A stretch of 64,000 nt of DNA. Source: Cyclobacteriaceae bacterium (GTDB lineage Bacteria > Bacteroidota > Bacteroidia > Cytophagales > Cyclobacteriaceae). A model generated the notes under the pieces. The model saw nothing but the letters and a program-made list of their open reading frames with translations, was not told the origin of the DNA and made no database searches. The DNA is taken from positions 1 to 64,000 of the forward strand of contig JAEUUE010000123.1 in the NCBI GenBank assembly GCA_016787605.1, in the 5' to 3' direction. This document shows positions 1-8,765 of the stretch, piece by piece. Position 1 is the first letter of the stretch. Each line of letters starts with the position of its first letter. Position numbers and translations under genes: made by a program.

Positions 1-57
1 AGCGCTCAGGATGATCGCGCCAAGAAGCCGAATTCAGGATTACTGTCGGGAAACCAA

Positions 58-1098
58 TTACAAATGCAAGTTCATTGGCCACCCTCCCGTTCGGGTCAGG
101 GTGGTGCGGGCGGCGTCGCCGGCGCTGTTGATCCACTCGATGGTCAGCTCGGTGCCGTTGGTGGTGACCGAGGTAAGGGTATAGGACTTGGAGCCCTGGT
201 CGCTTCCGCCCAGGAAGATCACTCCGCAATCGACCGTCAACGAAACCCCGGTGGCCGGCGGGAAGAAGTAGACGCAACCGTAAAGCCCAAACGATGCATC
301 GCTGATCGAATAGTCGCCGGAAGATTCCTTTACCAGCTGAACCGAACCGCTGATGGACGGCAGGCACTGGCTAAAGTCGTTTTGCGCCGCCAGCACCGTG
401 GTTGAATATTCGGCGAGTCCCGACAAGGCACCGGTGGTAAACTGGATTTGGTTTCCATACCCGGTGCCGGCGCCAGTGGTGGCAAAAGCGCGTACGTAGT
501 ACGGCTGGTCTGTGCACAGGTTGGTGAGTAGACTGGTGAAAACGCCCGTACCCGTTCCGCTCAAGATCTTGTTGTCGTCAAGGGAAGGATTGGGTGACAA
601 ACCAAAACAGAATCCGCGTTCGATTACCGGCAACCCTCCGTTGTTGACAATATCACCGCCGGTGGTGGCGCCGCTGTGCGTGACATCAGTGGCTGCCCGG
701 GTAATCACCATGGGAAGTTGCAGGGGAAGCGTGGTGAAGAAGAACTCTTCTCCATAGACCGTTCCTTGGGCAATTGTCGCATAGGCTCTCAGGTAATACT
801 TCGTTCCGGGAAGAAGTCCCGTTAGGTTGGAGACAAATTCTCCCGCGCCAACGCCATCGGTGGTTTTGGGGTCTGCGATGGTCGGGTTGGGAAACTGGCC
901 GAAGCATACGCCCCGGGCGATGATGTCAGCGGACGATGTCTGTACCCCGCTGATGACCTGTCCGCCGGACTGGGCCGTGGTAATGCCCACACCCGTCACT
1001 TTGGTCGTGATCACCCGGAAGAGGTCTGTTGGCGACGCCGCCTCCTTCGTGCAGGCAAGCAGAAGGAGGAGCAGCAGCAGACTGGGAAGACCTCGCAT
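58..1098 (-). CDS. Surface lipoprotein with two fibronectin-III-like repeats
   Basis: Predicted outer-membrane-anchored lipoprotein of 346 aa; function unknown. The chosen start at 1098 puts a run of eight leucines directly before 'LLACTK', a lipobox with Cys16; an upstream ATG at 1119 adds only seven residues. Two tandem domains (about residues 28-118 and 124-222) share the Bacteroidota pattern of 'RGVCFG..PNPT', a glycine-rich turn, 'YY[LV]RA[YF]AT' and a closing 'YG...F.TT', which is typical of fibronectin-III-like surface repeats. The C-terminal 115 residues are a separate domain with two cysteine-containing strands that I do not recognise. No gene partner is evident; it lies alone on the minus strand. 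Confidence 0.8.
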   Translation of the reverse strand: MRGLPSLLLLLLLLACTKEAASPTDLFRVITTKVTGVGITTAQSGGQVISGVQTSSADIIARGVCFGQFPNPTIADPKTTDGVGAGEFVSNLTGLLPGTKYYLRAYATIAQGTVYGEEFFFTTLPLQLPMVITRAATDVTHSGATTGGDIVNNGGLPVIERGFCFGLSPNPSLDDNKILSGTGTGVFTSLLTNLCTDQPYYVRAFATTGAGTGYGNQIQFTTGALSGLAEYSTTVLAAQNDFSQCLPSISGSVQLVKESSGDYSISDASFGLYGCVYFFPPATGVSLTVDCGVIFLGGSDQGSKSYTLTSVTTNGTELTIEWINSAGDAARTTLTRTGGWPMNLHL

Positions 1099-1149
1099 GC
1101 AGGGGGTGTATTGGGTCAAAGGTAGGAAATTACGAAAGTAATCGAGCCA

Positions 1150-1198
1150 GGCGATGCAGCTTGGGTTCCAGAAGTTCCTTGGGTTCCTAAGGTTCCAT
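1150..1198. repeat. Degenerate short-word array (TTCC/GGGTT)
   Basis: This stretch is built from variants of 'gttccttgggttcctaagg'. A similar but inverted array of 'aaggaacccaag' words lies at 52,629-52,665. It is non-coding and follows the lipoprotein gene's 5' side. Confidence 0.5.
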
Positions 1199-1226
1199 GG
1201 GTTACATGTCTAGCCCCGTTAGGGGT

Positions 1227-1372
1227 GGCATTTTGGTGGCCCCGGGCTTCAGCCCGGGGATCAAATAGAGGGAAAAATTGAGGGCCAAAGGAGAAGTTCT
1301 TTTCAACGAGGTAAGCTTACTTGGCCCGCACCTCCGCACAAGGTTCAGGGTACGCACTGCTTCGAAGCATTC
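1227..1372 (+). repeat. Dispersed 146-bp repeat, copy 1
   Basis: This sequence recurs in the same orientation at 4905-5049 with small gaps and substitutions. Its most conserved part is a palindrome at 1240-1259 (stem CCCCGGGCT / AGCCCGGGG, two-base loop), followed by a conserved 'ATAGAGGGAAAA' block and a shared end 'TTCGAAGCATTC'. A minus-strand reading frame through it (1202-1549) gives the peptide word 'IPGLKPGATK', also found in copy 2, but that frame looks like an accident of the repeat. I infer a REP-like intergenic element. Together with the array at 1150-1198 and the terminator at 1583-1609 it accounts for most of the gene-free stretch 1099-1630. Confidence 0.75.
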
Positions 1373-1582
1373 CCGCGGATCCCGCAGATAGAATACGCTT
1401 TCTTTAGAATCAAGGTCTGCCGGGCCTCGTCGACGAAAGTCTGAACTGTGATTTTCACCTGATTCTTTTGATTTCACTGAGGCTTCAGATAAATCATGTA
1501 AATCACAAAAATCAAAGTTCATACAGATGATAAGGAGGAATCTCCCCAACGTGAATGAGCGCCAGGCTGAGGTGGACCAAAC

Positions 1583-1609
1583 AAAAAGCCGGGATCTCTC
1601 CCGGCTTTT
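1583..1609 (-). terminator. Rho-independent terminator of the sigma-DUF4097 operon
   Basis: The perfect inverted repeat 'AAAAGCCGGGA-TCTC-TCCCGGCTTTT' lies about 20 bp beyond the stop of the last gene (1631). Flanking A and T runs make it usable on either strand. Confidence 0.8.
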
Positions 1610-1630
1610 GTCATTCCTTCTACCCTTCTC

Positions 1631-2497
1631 CTACTTCTTCCGGATATACAAATCCCCGTTGTAGTTCTTCATGGTGATCTCCGGGCCGCCGCCGTTGATG
1701 TCGCCGCGCTTCCATTCGTCGATCTTCAGCTTGAAGGCGCCGCTCTTGGGGTCTTGCTGCTTCACGGGGCCGCTGCTGGTGATGTTCATGTCGAACCCGG
1801 TGTAAATGTCGCCCGCCTCGGTCTTCATCTTGAACGTTGCCTTGGTCGCCGCCGGGAACGTCAGGTCAACGTCGCCGTTGTAGGTGGAGTACGACATGGG
1901 CTTTCCTTCGGTCACCTTGTCGAACGTCACCCGGATGTCGCCGTTGAAGGTGGTGGCGACCACGGAGCCGGAGATGTTGAGGGCAGTGATTTCACCGTTG
2001 TAGTTCGTCAGCTCCACTTCGCCCTGGATATTGGTGATCATCAGGTCGCCGTCGTTGTAGGTGCTCACGTTGAGGTCCATCCCGGAAGGCACTTCGATCT
2101 CCAGGTTGGTCTTCACGTTCCAGCTTCCCGAGGAGACTTTCACGAGGTTGCCGTTTTCGCTGGCTTCCAGCTCCAGGCCTCCCCCGCCAATGCGGCGCAA
2201 CCCGTCCCGGCTCGCCGATGCCTTGTCTTTGTCCTTGTGCTTGTCCTTGCCATGATCATCGTCATCGTCATGATCCCGGTCGCTGTCTTCCTCCTGGTTG
2301 TAGCGCACGAGTACATCCTTGCGTGCCGTTCCCTTCACGGTGATCGATCCATAGTTGAGGTGGGCTTTCAGCTTGCCCCGCTTAGCCGGGTCGCTCAGCG
2401 GAATGGTGAATTCGTTGCCCGCCTGGCCAAAGGAGGAGAGGATGGTGGCCATTACCAGAAGGGCGATGATAAGTATTTGGTGGGTTATCTTTTTCAT
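1631..2497 (-). CDS. Secreted DUF4097 beta-repeat protein (distal copy)
   Basis: A 288-aa exported protein with a signal peptide ending near 'SSFGQA'. After a short N-terminal region it has a striking low-complexity Asp/His/Lys stretch (about residues 71-95), which could bind metal or act as a flexible linker, then repeated strands carrying 'NYNG[DE]', 'TFNGD', 'TYNGD' and 'NYNGD' turns. These periodic N-G-D turns are the hallmark of DUF4097, a predicted right-handed beta-helix or adhesin-like fold. It is the last gene of a minus-strand operon after a paralogue, a membrane HEAT protein and an ECF sigma factor, and is followed by a terminator. A role in envelope stress sensing is inferred from context only. 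Confidence 0.8.
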   Translation of the reverse strand: MKKITHQILIIALLVMATILSSFGQAGNEFTIPLSDPAKRGKLKAHLNYGSITVKGTARKDVLVRYNQEEDSDRDHDDDDDHGKDKHKDKDKASASRDGLRRIGGGGLELEASENGNLVKVSSGSWNVKTNLEIEVPSGMDLNVSTYNDGDLMITNIQGEVELTNYNGEITALNISGSVVATTFNGDIRVTFDKVTEGKPMSYSTYNGDVDLTFPAATKATFKMKTEAGDIYTGFDMNITSSGPVKQQDPKSGAFKLKIDEWKRGDINGGGPEITMKNYNGDLYIRKK

Positions 2498-2532
2498 AGT
2501 GATCAGTTGGTCAGTGATTAGTGGTGGTCAGT

Positions 2533-3423
2533 TTACTTTTCGCGAACGATGACGTCTCCGTTGAAGGTCTCGAAGTCAAGCAGCGGGCCGCCCTGCCTGA
2601 TTTTATACCGGTTGCCGTTGACGCGGTACCGGGTGCCTTCTCCGCCGCGGTCGGTTATCTCGAGTTGCACGGGCAGCGCCGTGATCTCTTCGACCGACGA
2701 ATACAACTCTCCGTTGAAGCTCTTGAACGCCAGCTGCGCGGCAAGTCCTTTCCGGAAGTTGGCGGTGATGTCGCCGTTCAGGGTGTAAAACCTCGAATCG
2801 CCGGAAGGGTTACCGGAAAAGTCAAGATTAACATCGCCGTTGACCGTCGCCGCCCGGGTTGCTCCGGAGATTCCGGCACACCGGATGGCCCCGTTGACGT
2901 TGTCGGCCACGACGGCGCCCGACACACCGGTCACTTCCACATCACCCTGGTTGACGGTCGAAGCAACGACTTGAGTCCCTGCCGGAACCTTGATGACGAA
3001 GTCCATCGTATAATCATACCGATCCTCGCATCCCCGTCCCTCGTTCTTGTTCCATTGATACCCCCATCCGTTGAATTTGCGGTGCCAGTCCTTCCGGCTC
3101 TGCTTGCCGAACGGCGCACACGTTCCGGTAACGTACAGGATCAGGGTGTCGGCGCGGTCCGTGACGCCCAGCTGAATTTCTTCTTTTCCCTCCTCCAGTC
3201 GCGCCGCGGTCTTGGCGCGGATGGTCTTCTTCACTTCCACCAGGATCTTGTCGCCGGCGTATCCTTCGACCGTCACACTCCCGTTGATGTTGAGCGTCAT
3301 CAGGGTATTCGATGCTGTCTTTGCTTCAAACGCCAGTTCGCGGGTGATCTTCTCCTCCGACGTCTGGGCCCACGCGCAGGCCGAGGCGGCCGTGCCGATC
3401 AGGAACAACCAATTCGTTTTCAT
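2533..3423 (-). CDS. Secreted DUF4097 beta-repeat protein (proximal copy)
   Basis: A 296-aa exported protein with a signal peptide ending near 'ACAWAQ'. It repeats strands with 'TVNQGDVEV', 'NVNGAI', 'TVNGDV', 'TLNGDI', 'SFNGEL' and 'TFNGDV', so it is a DUF4097 paralogue of the next gene. It carries two cysteines (in 'GTCAPF' and 'GRGCED') flanking an aromatic insert, perhaps disulphide-linked in the periplasm. Its start codon overlaps the stop of the upstream membrane protein by 4 bp (3420-3423), indicating translational coupling. No catalytic residues are visible. Confidence 0.8.
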   Translation of the reverse strand: MKTNWLFLIGTAASACAWAQTSEEKITRELAFEAKTASNTLMTLNINGSVTVEGYAGDKILVEVKKTIRAKTAARLEEGKEEIQLGVTDRADTLILYVTGTCAPFGKQSRKDWHRKFNGWGYQWNKNEGRGCEDRYDYTMDFVIKVPAGTQVVASTVNQGDVEVTGVSGAVVADNVNGAIRCAGISGATRAATVNGDVNLDFSGNPSGDSRFYTLNGDITANFRKGLAAQLAFKSFNGELYSSVEEITALPVQLEITDRGGEGTRYRVNGNRYKIRQGGPLLDFETFNGDVIVREK

Positions 3424-4187
3424 ATGAGAACTTCGATGCTTTTCTTGATCTTCTCCTTCACTTCTTTGGGCGTCCGGTCGCTATCAGCCAATTTCTGCAG
3501 CTCGGTTACCGACTTCTTCTCCTGCAAGGCCACCATCAATTCGGCGAGGCTGACCTGCACGAGGGGCGAATCCTGTTCGGCAATCGACCGCACCAGCCCT
3601 TCGCGGACGCGCGGCTGGCTGGCGTAAGGCATCAGTGCTTCGAGGGCGGCGAGCCGCACGTTGACGTTGGGATCCTTGTTGAGCGTGACAAACAGCGCGT
3701 CGGTGACCTTGTCGCTGGCGGCCACCAGTTCCTGGCTTAGCGAGACGGCCCGAAGCCGGTCGGAAGCCGACTCTTTCTCCAGCAGCGAGAGCATCATCAT
3801 TTCCTTGAGCTCCACAACTTCCTGGGTGAGCGTCGCCACGTCACTGTTTCCGGAAGGCGAGCGGAGCCAATAGCCGCCGGCGAAACCCAGGAAGAGGATG
3901 ACCGCGGCCACGCCCAGCCGGGGCAGCAGGAAACTCCACGACGGCCAGGTGATGGTCAGTCCACGCTGCTTCTTCTTTTCCTTCGCCAGCATGGCGTAGA
4001 AGCCGTCGTCGAGCCGCAACGTAGGCGATCCGTCGTCGACCGCCGAAAGCTGCTCGTCGAGGGTCTGCAATTCCCTTAGCTGGGTGAGCGACACGGTGCC
4101 TTCTTCAATCAGTTTTTCCAACTCCGTGACCTCCGCCGGGTCGGCGAGGCCTTCGTTGTACTTGGCGATGAGTTCTTCTGGTTTCAT
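3420..4187 (-). CDS. Membrane HEAT-repeat protein, likely anti-sigma factor
   Basis: A 255-aa protein with an acidic, helical cytoplasmic N-terminus ('MKPEELIAKYNEGLADPAEV', like zinc-free anti-sigma domains), one membrane segment at about residues 88-107, and a periplasmic helical part. The helical part (about 140-255) has HEAT-like units such as 'DPNVNVRLAALEALM' and 'DSPLVQVSLAELM'. The topology, and its place directly after an ECF sigma gene, fit an anti-sigma factor that holds the sigma factor until a periplasmic signal arrives; this role is inferred. It overlaps the next gene by 4 bp. The 38-bp gap to the sigma gene holds a small 'AGGGTCTAGGGACTAGGGG' word repeat. Confidence 0.75.
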   Translation of the reverse strand: MKPEELIAKYNEGLADPAEVTELEKLIEEGTVSLTQLRELQTLDEQLSAVDDGSPTLRLDDGFYAMLAKEKKKQRGLTITWPSWSFLLPRLGVAAVILFLGFAGGYWLRSPSGNSDVATLTQEVVELKEMMMLSLLEKESASDRLRAVSLSQELVAASDKVTDALFVTLNKDPNVNVRLAALEALMPYASQPRVREGLVRSIAEQDSPLVQVSLAELMVALQEKKSVTELQKLADSDRTPKEVKEKIKKSIEVLI

Positions 4188-4225
4188 GAGACTAGGGTCT
4201 AGGGACTAGGGGCCAGGGCAAATTT

Positions 4226-4753
4226 CTATGATCGTTGTTCGAGCTGCTTGTACAGGACTTTCAGTTCCTGGAGGGCTCGAAACACTTTTACTTTCACTGT
4301 TCCTTCCGTGCAGCCGAGCAGTTCGCCGATCTCCTTGTATTTTTTCTCCTGGTATTTACTCAGGAGCAGGATCTCGCGTTTGTCAGCCGGCAGCCGATCC
4401 ATGGCCCATTCGAGGAGCTGGCGTTCGTCGGCGTTCTGCATCTCCGCGTCGCGGTGGTCGGTATGTCCGAGCCGGTTCTCCCACTTCTCCACCCCTTCCT
4501 TCACCTTGATCTTGTTCTTGCGGTAGTGGTCGTGGCTCACGTTACGGGCGATATGAAACATCCACGTCTTGAAGTCGCCGTCGCCGCGGAAGAGATGCCG
4601 GTATTTCAGGATACGGAAAAACGTATTCTGAACAAGGTCCTCGCTCAGTTCCTGGTCGCGGTTCAGCCCATAGAAAAAGCCGTACAGCGGGCGTTTATAG
4701 CGCTCGAAGAGGAGGCCAAGCTTGTCCACGTCTCCGTCGCGGACCTTGGTCAT
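4226..4753 (-). CDS. ECF RNA polymerase sigma factor
   Basis: A sigma-70 family factor of the extracytoplasmic type. Region 2 is seen at 'LFERYKRPLYGFFYGL...LSEDLVQNTFFRIL' (about residues 17-51 of the shorter form) and region 4 at 'REILLLSKYQEKKYKEIGELLGCTEGTVKVKVF', the helix-turn-helix that binds the -35 element. I choose the ATG at 4753 (175 aa). The open frame extends to 4909, but the extra N-terminus reads through a 'CGTTGCTCG' word array and the edge of a dispersed repeat. A TTG within the extension is an alternative. It heads the operon sigma, anti-sigma candidate, DUF4097, DUF4097. Confidence 0.88.
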   Translation of the reverse strand: MTKVRDGDVDKLGLLFERYKRPLYGFFYGLNRDQELSEDLVQNTFFRILKYRHLFRGDGDFKTWMFHIARNVSHDHYRKNKIKVKEGVEKWENRLGHTDHRDAEMQNADERQLLEWAMDRLPADKREILLLSKYQEKKYKEIGELLGCTEGTVKVKVFRALQELKVLYKQLEQRS

Positions 4754-4845
4754 CAGGGCATTGTCGGCTAAAGCGTCCAATGAGTCGATTTGAAGGGGTA
4801 AACTCCCAGTTTCTGAAAAGGTTACCGAAGGTAGGAAAGAACGGG

Positions 4846-4896
4846 CCTCGTTTCTCGTTACTCGGCGCTCGTTGCTCGTTGCTCGGAGCTGGGAAG
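4846..4896. repeat. Degenerate CTCGTTACTCGG word array
   Basis: Short imperfect tandem words of the type 'CTCGTTGCTCGTTGCTCGG'. Related arrays are found at 15,391-15,430, 15,946-15,990 and, inverted, 16,108-16,160. Non-coding; it separates the sigma operon from repeat copy 2. Confidence 0.55.
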
Positions 4897-4904
4897 CCTG
4901 GGGC

Positions 4905-5049
4905 GGCATTTTGTGGCCCCGGGCTTTAGCCCGGGGATCAGATAGAGGGAAAATTTGAGGGCCACAGGAGAAACTCTATTCAGCGAGACAAGCTGCCTTG
5001 GCCCGCACCGGTAAACTTGCTTCAGGGTAGGCACCTCTTCGAAGCATTC
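4905..5049 (+). repeat. Dispersed 145-bp repeat, copy 2
   Basis: Same-orientation copy of the element at 1227-1372. The palindrome (4917-4936) keeps both 9-bp arms and differs only in the two-base loop, so the hairpin rather than the loop is conserved. It occupies most of the gene-free interval between the divergent sigma operon (from 4753) and the glycosidase gene (5094). Confidence 0.75.
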
Positions 5050-5093
5050 ACAGTCACTGTTCACCATTCACCGAAATTCGCGTACTTTATTCC

Positions 5094-7349
5094 ATGCTCG
5101 CTCGACCAGCCCTTTACCTCCTTTTCTTGGTCAGCCTATACGCTTCCGGGCAGACCGCCTTCCGTCATGACCTTCAATTCAAGGCCTTGCCCAGCCGTTG
5201 GGACGAAGCGCTGCCGCTGGGCAACGGGATGGTGGGTGCGCTGATCTGGGAGAAAGACGGGAAACTTCGCCTGTCATTGGACCGGGCCGACCTGTGGGAC
5301 CTCCGCCCCACGGCAGACCTCGACGAGTTTGATTTCGCCGGGGTGAAGAAAAACCTTGACGCCGGCACCTATGAGGTCATTCAAAAACTGGGCGATGTAC
5401 CTTATGAACGCGACCCCGCGCCGACTAAGATCCCGGGCGCGGCGCTGGAGTTTGATCTTGGCACGCAGCCCAAAGCCGACAACGTACATCTCTATATTAA
5501 ACAAGGCCTCGCCTCCATTCTCTCACGCGATCATTGGACCTTCACGTCGTTCATTCATCCCACCTTGCCATTGGGATGGTTTCGCATCAGTCGCGCCGAC
5601 GCGTTGCCGAACCTCATTCCGCCCCGCTATTCCGATGCCTCGAATGTCAAAGACGGCAACTCCGTGGAAGGCCAGGGTCTCGCCCGGCTCGGCTACCCGC
5701 AAGGACAAATCAACAAGCGTCCCAACGAGATTCACTATGTGCAGCCCGGATGGAACGGCTTCGAATATGAAGTAAGTGTCCGCTGGAAAGTGGTAGCCGG
5801 AAGCATGGAAGGCGTGTGGGCCATCACCAGCACCTACGGTGGCAACAAAGACGTGCGTGCTTCATCGATCACAGCGGCAGCCCTGGCACGAGGCTACAAT
5901 GGCGACCGTAAGTCCACGACGGCGTGGTGGAATTCCTACTGGTCGAAATCCTCCATCAGTCTTCCGGATTCGGTGCTTGAACGCCAGTGGTACCTCGAAC
6001 AGTACAAACTCGGTTGTGTCGCCCGGGCCGATGCGCCGCCCATCACGTTGCAGGCCGTGTGGACCGCCGACAACGGCAACCTTCCCCCGTGGAAGGGAGA
6101 CATCCATAACGACCTCAATATTCAGCTCAGCTATTGGCCTGCCTACAGCGGCAACCACCTGGAGGAAGCCGCCGGCATGGTCAACTGGTTGCACCGGTCG
6201 CGGCCCGTGTTTGAGCGCTGGACGAAGTCCTATTTTAAATCCGAAGGACTTAATGTGCCGGGCGTGACGACACTAGATGGCGAAGCGATGGGTGGCTGGA
6301 TCCAGTACTCACTCTCTCCTACCACCGCGGGCTGGCTGGGGCATCACTTCTATCTTCACTGGCGCTACACGATGGATCGCAAGTTCCTCGGAGAGAAAGC
6401 GTACCCATGGGTCCGTGACTTTGCGCGGTTCATCGCGTCGATCTCCGTAACCCGCAGCGACGGGCTGCGGCAGCTGCCCCTGAGTTCCAGCCCCGAATTT
6501 TACGACAATAGTCCGAAGGCCTGGTTCAGGGAGACTACCAACTACGATCTCGCCATCATCCGCTGGACCTATGAGAAGGCTGCGGAGATGGCGGATGAAC
6601 TTGGCCTGAGCGGGGAGGCGAAGCAATGGCGAAATGCGTTGGCTCAATGGCCGCCACTCTCCATCGGCGCAGATGGCGGATTACAGCTGGCACCCGGACT
6701 TCCCTACCCCGAATCGCACCGCCATTTTTCCCATCTCATGGGAATTCACCCGCTGGGTTTGCTTTCCTGGGATAATGCAGACGACCGGCGGATAATCGAA
6801 GCTTCGATCAGGTCGCTCGAAGCTCAGGGCACTAAAGCGTGGGTAGGTTACTCTTTTGCCTGGTTGGGGAATCTGTATGCGCGGATGGGCCAGGGCGAAG
6901 AGGCCCATCGTGCCCTGGAAACTTTCGCCCGGTGCTTCTGCCTGTCGAACAGCTTTCACGCCAACGGCGATCAGTGCGGCGGAAAATATTCGGGATACAC
7001 CTACCGGCCCTTTACGCTGGAGGGGAACTTCGCTTTTGCCGCGGGCGTACAGGAAATGCTGCTGCAAAGTCACGATGGAGTGATCCGCTTGTTTCCTGCC
7101 GTGCCAGAGTCCTGGAACGAGGTGAGTTTCTTTGGCCTCCGTTCGGAAGGAGCCCATATTGTTTCAGCGAAACGAGCAGGGGGACTAATCACTGAAGTGA
7201 CAATCACCAGCGGGAAGGACGGCCTTATTACCATCGATGGAGAAGAACAAGATTTCCATGTATCGGGAGCCGATATTAGAAAGAGCGGGTACCGGATTAC
7301 CCTACATGCGAAGGCAGGTCAGAAAATTCAATTAACAGCAAGACCGTAA
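5094..7349 (+). CDS. Secreted GH95-like glycoside hydrolase (alpha-L-fucosidase family)
   Basis: A 751-aa exported enzyme predicted to act on fucosyl or related galactosyl glycans in the periplasm. A signal peptide ends near 'YASGQ'. The N-terminal beta domain opens with 'WDEALPLGNGMVGALIW', the signature start of GH95. The (alpha/alpha)6 barrel shows 'HNDLNIQLSYWPAYSG' (residues 338-353) and 'LSSSPEFYDN', whose Glu468 matches the family's general acid. Asn342 matches one of the two Asn residues that activate the nucleophilic water, but the other position is Asp340 here. The conserved 'SNSFHANGDQCGG' and the C-terminal beta domain with 'LFPAVPESW' follow. It stands alone on the plus strand, outside any SusCD polysaccharide locus. 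Confidence 0.82.
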   Translation: MLARPALYLLFLVSLYASGQTAFRHDLQFKALPSRWDEALPLGNGMVGALIWEKDGKLRLSLDRADLWDLRPTADLDEFDFAGVKKNLDAGTYEVIQKLGDVPYERDPAPTKIPGAALEFDLGTQPKADNVHLYIKQGLASILSRDHWTFTSFIHPTLPLGWFRISRADALPNLIPPRYSDASNVKDGNSVEGQGLARLGYPQGQINKRPNEIHYVQPGWNGFEYEVSVRWKVVAGSMEGVWAITSTYGGNKDVRASSITAAALARGYNGDRKSTTAWWNSYWSKSSISLPDSVLERQWYLEQYKLGCVARADAPPITLQAVWTADNGNLPPWKGDIHNDLNIQLSYWPAYSGNHLEEAAGMVNWLHRSRPVFERWTKSYFKSEGLNVPGVTTLDGEAMGGWIQYSLSPTTAGWLGHHFYLHWRYTMDRKFLGEKAYPWVRDFARFIASISVTRSDGLRQLPLSSSPEFYDNSPKAWFRETTNYDLAIIRWTYEKAAEMADELGLSGEAKQWRNALAQWPPLSIGADGGLQLAPGLPYPESHRHFSHLMGIHPLGLLSWDNADDRRIIEASIRSLEAQGTKAWVGYSFAWLGNLYARMGQGEEAHRALETFARCFCLSNSFHANGDQCGGKYSGYTYRPFTLEGNFAFAAGVQEMLLQSHDGVIRLFPAVPESWNEVSFFGLRSEGAHIVSAKRAGGLITEVTITSGKDGLITIDGEEQDFHVSGADIRKSGYRITLHAKAGQKIQLTARP

Positions 7350-7360
7350 TACCGGCCCGT

Positions 7361-7957
7361 TCAGCCTTTGGTCAATCGGTAACCGACAGAAAATTGGATC
7401 ACCTGGTTGGTCATCTTGATATCGCCCAAGCCAAAGTTGCTCATCGCACTGACCGTGGACGAAGAAAACGTGTTGGAAAGACCTACGACGTAGCGGAATC
7501 CAAAACTAAATCCACTGGGGCGATCCACACCAAAACCAAATCCCAGCCCAAAGTCAATGGAGTTCATTTCGCTTTTTACATCCACGCCATTCACCGTTGC
7601 ACTCATGAGAAAACCCACCTGGGGACCCGCCTGAATGCTGATTCCCGGAGACACGTCATAGCGCATCATCACGGGGATGATAAGGTAGTTCAGGTTGAAT
7701 TTGGCACTGTCTCCCTCATCAGCGCCCTGGGCGGAATAAAGCAACTCCGGCTGAAACCCGAATTTCTCAGAAGTCATCATCTGCGCATATACCCCTCCGT
7801 GGAATGCAGTGAGCGAATTCGAAGTTTCTGAATACCCAGCTACCGAAACCTTGAGCTGAGCAAGGTTGAGCCCGGCTTTGATACCGAATTTGGTGCCCTG
7901 GGCATAAAGTCCATTGCCCAGAAGGGTCAAAATCACCAGAATAGCCGCTCTTTTCAT
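7361..7957 (-). CDS. PorT-family outer-membrane beta-barrel protein
   Basis: A 198-aa exported protein. I choose the ATG at 7957 because it gives a clean signal peptide ending 'NGLYAQ'; the frame stays open to 8005. The opening 'FGIKAGLNLAQLKV' and the pattern 'FGFQPELLYSAQGA...LNYLIIPVMMRYDV....GPQVGFL' are those of the PF13568-type barrel (PorT-like). The protein ends in alternating strands with a terminal 'QFSVGYRLTK'. It is a paralogue of the gene at 8141-8728 on the same strand. The function of this family outside gliding and type IX secretion is not known; it may be a general small porin or structural barrel. Confidence 0.82.
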   Translation of the reverse strand: MKRAAILVILTLLGNGLYAQGTKFGIKAGLNLAQLKVSVAGYSETSNSLTAFHGGVYAQMMTSEKFGFQPELLYSAQGADEGDSAKFNLNYLIIPVMMRYDVSPGISIQAGPQVGFLMSATVNGVDVKSEMNSIDFGLGFGFGVDRPSGFSFGFRYVVGLSNTFSSSTVSAMSNFGLGDIKMTNQVIQFSVGYRLTKG

Positions 7958-8140
7958 GCGCCGAAATTGATCTCTCCCCCACTGAAACTCAATGAGATTG
8001 GTCATGCATCAACAAAGATGAACCATCACTCCAGCCTACCGAAACCAAGGTCTATTCATGCTCAGGCCTTGGCTCACTGAAAAAACATAACCCGATCTAT
8101 CCTAACCAGGGTCGCATCTGCTGGTCACTATTGATTTCGC

Positions 8141-8728
8141 TTACTTAGAAAGTTTGAAGCCAATACTGAACTGTATTACCTGATTGGTGGTGGTGATACT
8201 TGTGCCGGCCGGGGCACCGGTGGTATCTATCTTGGTTATATTGGTTAGTCCCAGTACGTAGCGAAAAGTCAGGTTCGGACCGCCGGTAAAGTCATACCCT
8301 GCTCCCAGTGCAAGGCCAAAATCCATGGCATTGAAGTCATTTGAAACCGAGCCGGAGTTGGTACTGAGTATAAAGCCCAGTTGGGGCCCCGCCTGCAAAC
8401 TGAACTGCTCATTCGCATGATAAAGCAGCATGACCGGCAAATTCAGGTAATCCAGTTTCAAGTCAGACCCCTGGGAAGTTCCACCCTGCCCCGAGTAAAT
8501 CAGCTCTGGCTGAATGCTGACAGAAGTTCCCAATCGGGCCCTCATATAAAGACCGGCATGAAAGGATGTGAGGTTGTCGCTGGAATTGCTCCCTGACCCA
8601 AATCCGGGTATGCTAGCTTCGATGTGAATCTTGGCCAGGTTAAGCCCTCCTTTGATTCCAAAGATTGTCTGGCTAAAGAGAGGGGCAACAGGCAGAAACA
8701 CCAAGGCGATTAAGAAGAACTTCTTCAT
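8141..8728 (-). CDS. PorT-family outer-membrane beta-barrel protein (paralogue)
   Basis: A 195-aa exported barrel with a signal peptide ending near 'VAPLFSQ'. It repeats the family motifs 'FGIKGGLNLAKIHI', 'SIQPELIYSGQGG', 'LDYLNLPVMLLYH', 'LQAGPQLGFI' and the closing 'QVIQFSIGFKLSK', which aligns strand for strand with the 7361-7957 protein. The two were probably made by tandem duplication. The intervening 183 bp (7958-8140) has no gene and no clear terminator. Confidence 0.82.
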   Translation of the reverse strand: MKKFFLIALVFLPVAPLFSQTIFGIKGGLNLAKIHIEASIPGFGSGSNSSDNLTSFHAGLYMRARLGTSVSIQPELIYSGQGGTSQGSDLKLDYLNLPVMLLYHANEQFSLQAGPQLGFILSTNSGSVSNDFNAMDFGLALGAGYDFTGGPNLTFRYVLGLTNITKIDTTGAPAGTSITTTNQVIQFSIGFKLSK

Positions 8729-8765
8729 ACGAGCCGTGTATTTGACTAAATATATGAAACAAAAT

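Noticed and set aside
1202..1549. 115-aa minus-strand frame
   Set aside because: Translates a dispersed repeat; the same peptide words occur in the second repeat copy in a frame of no other merit.
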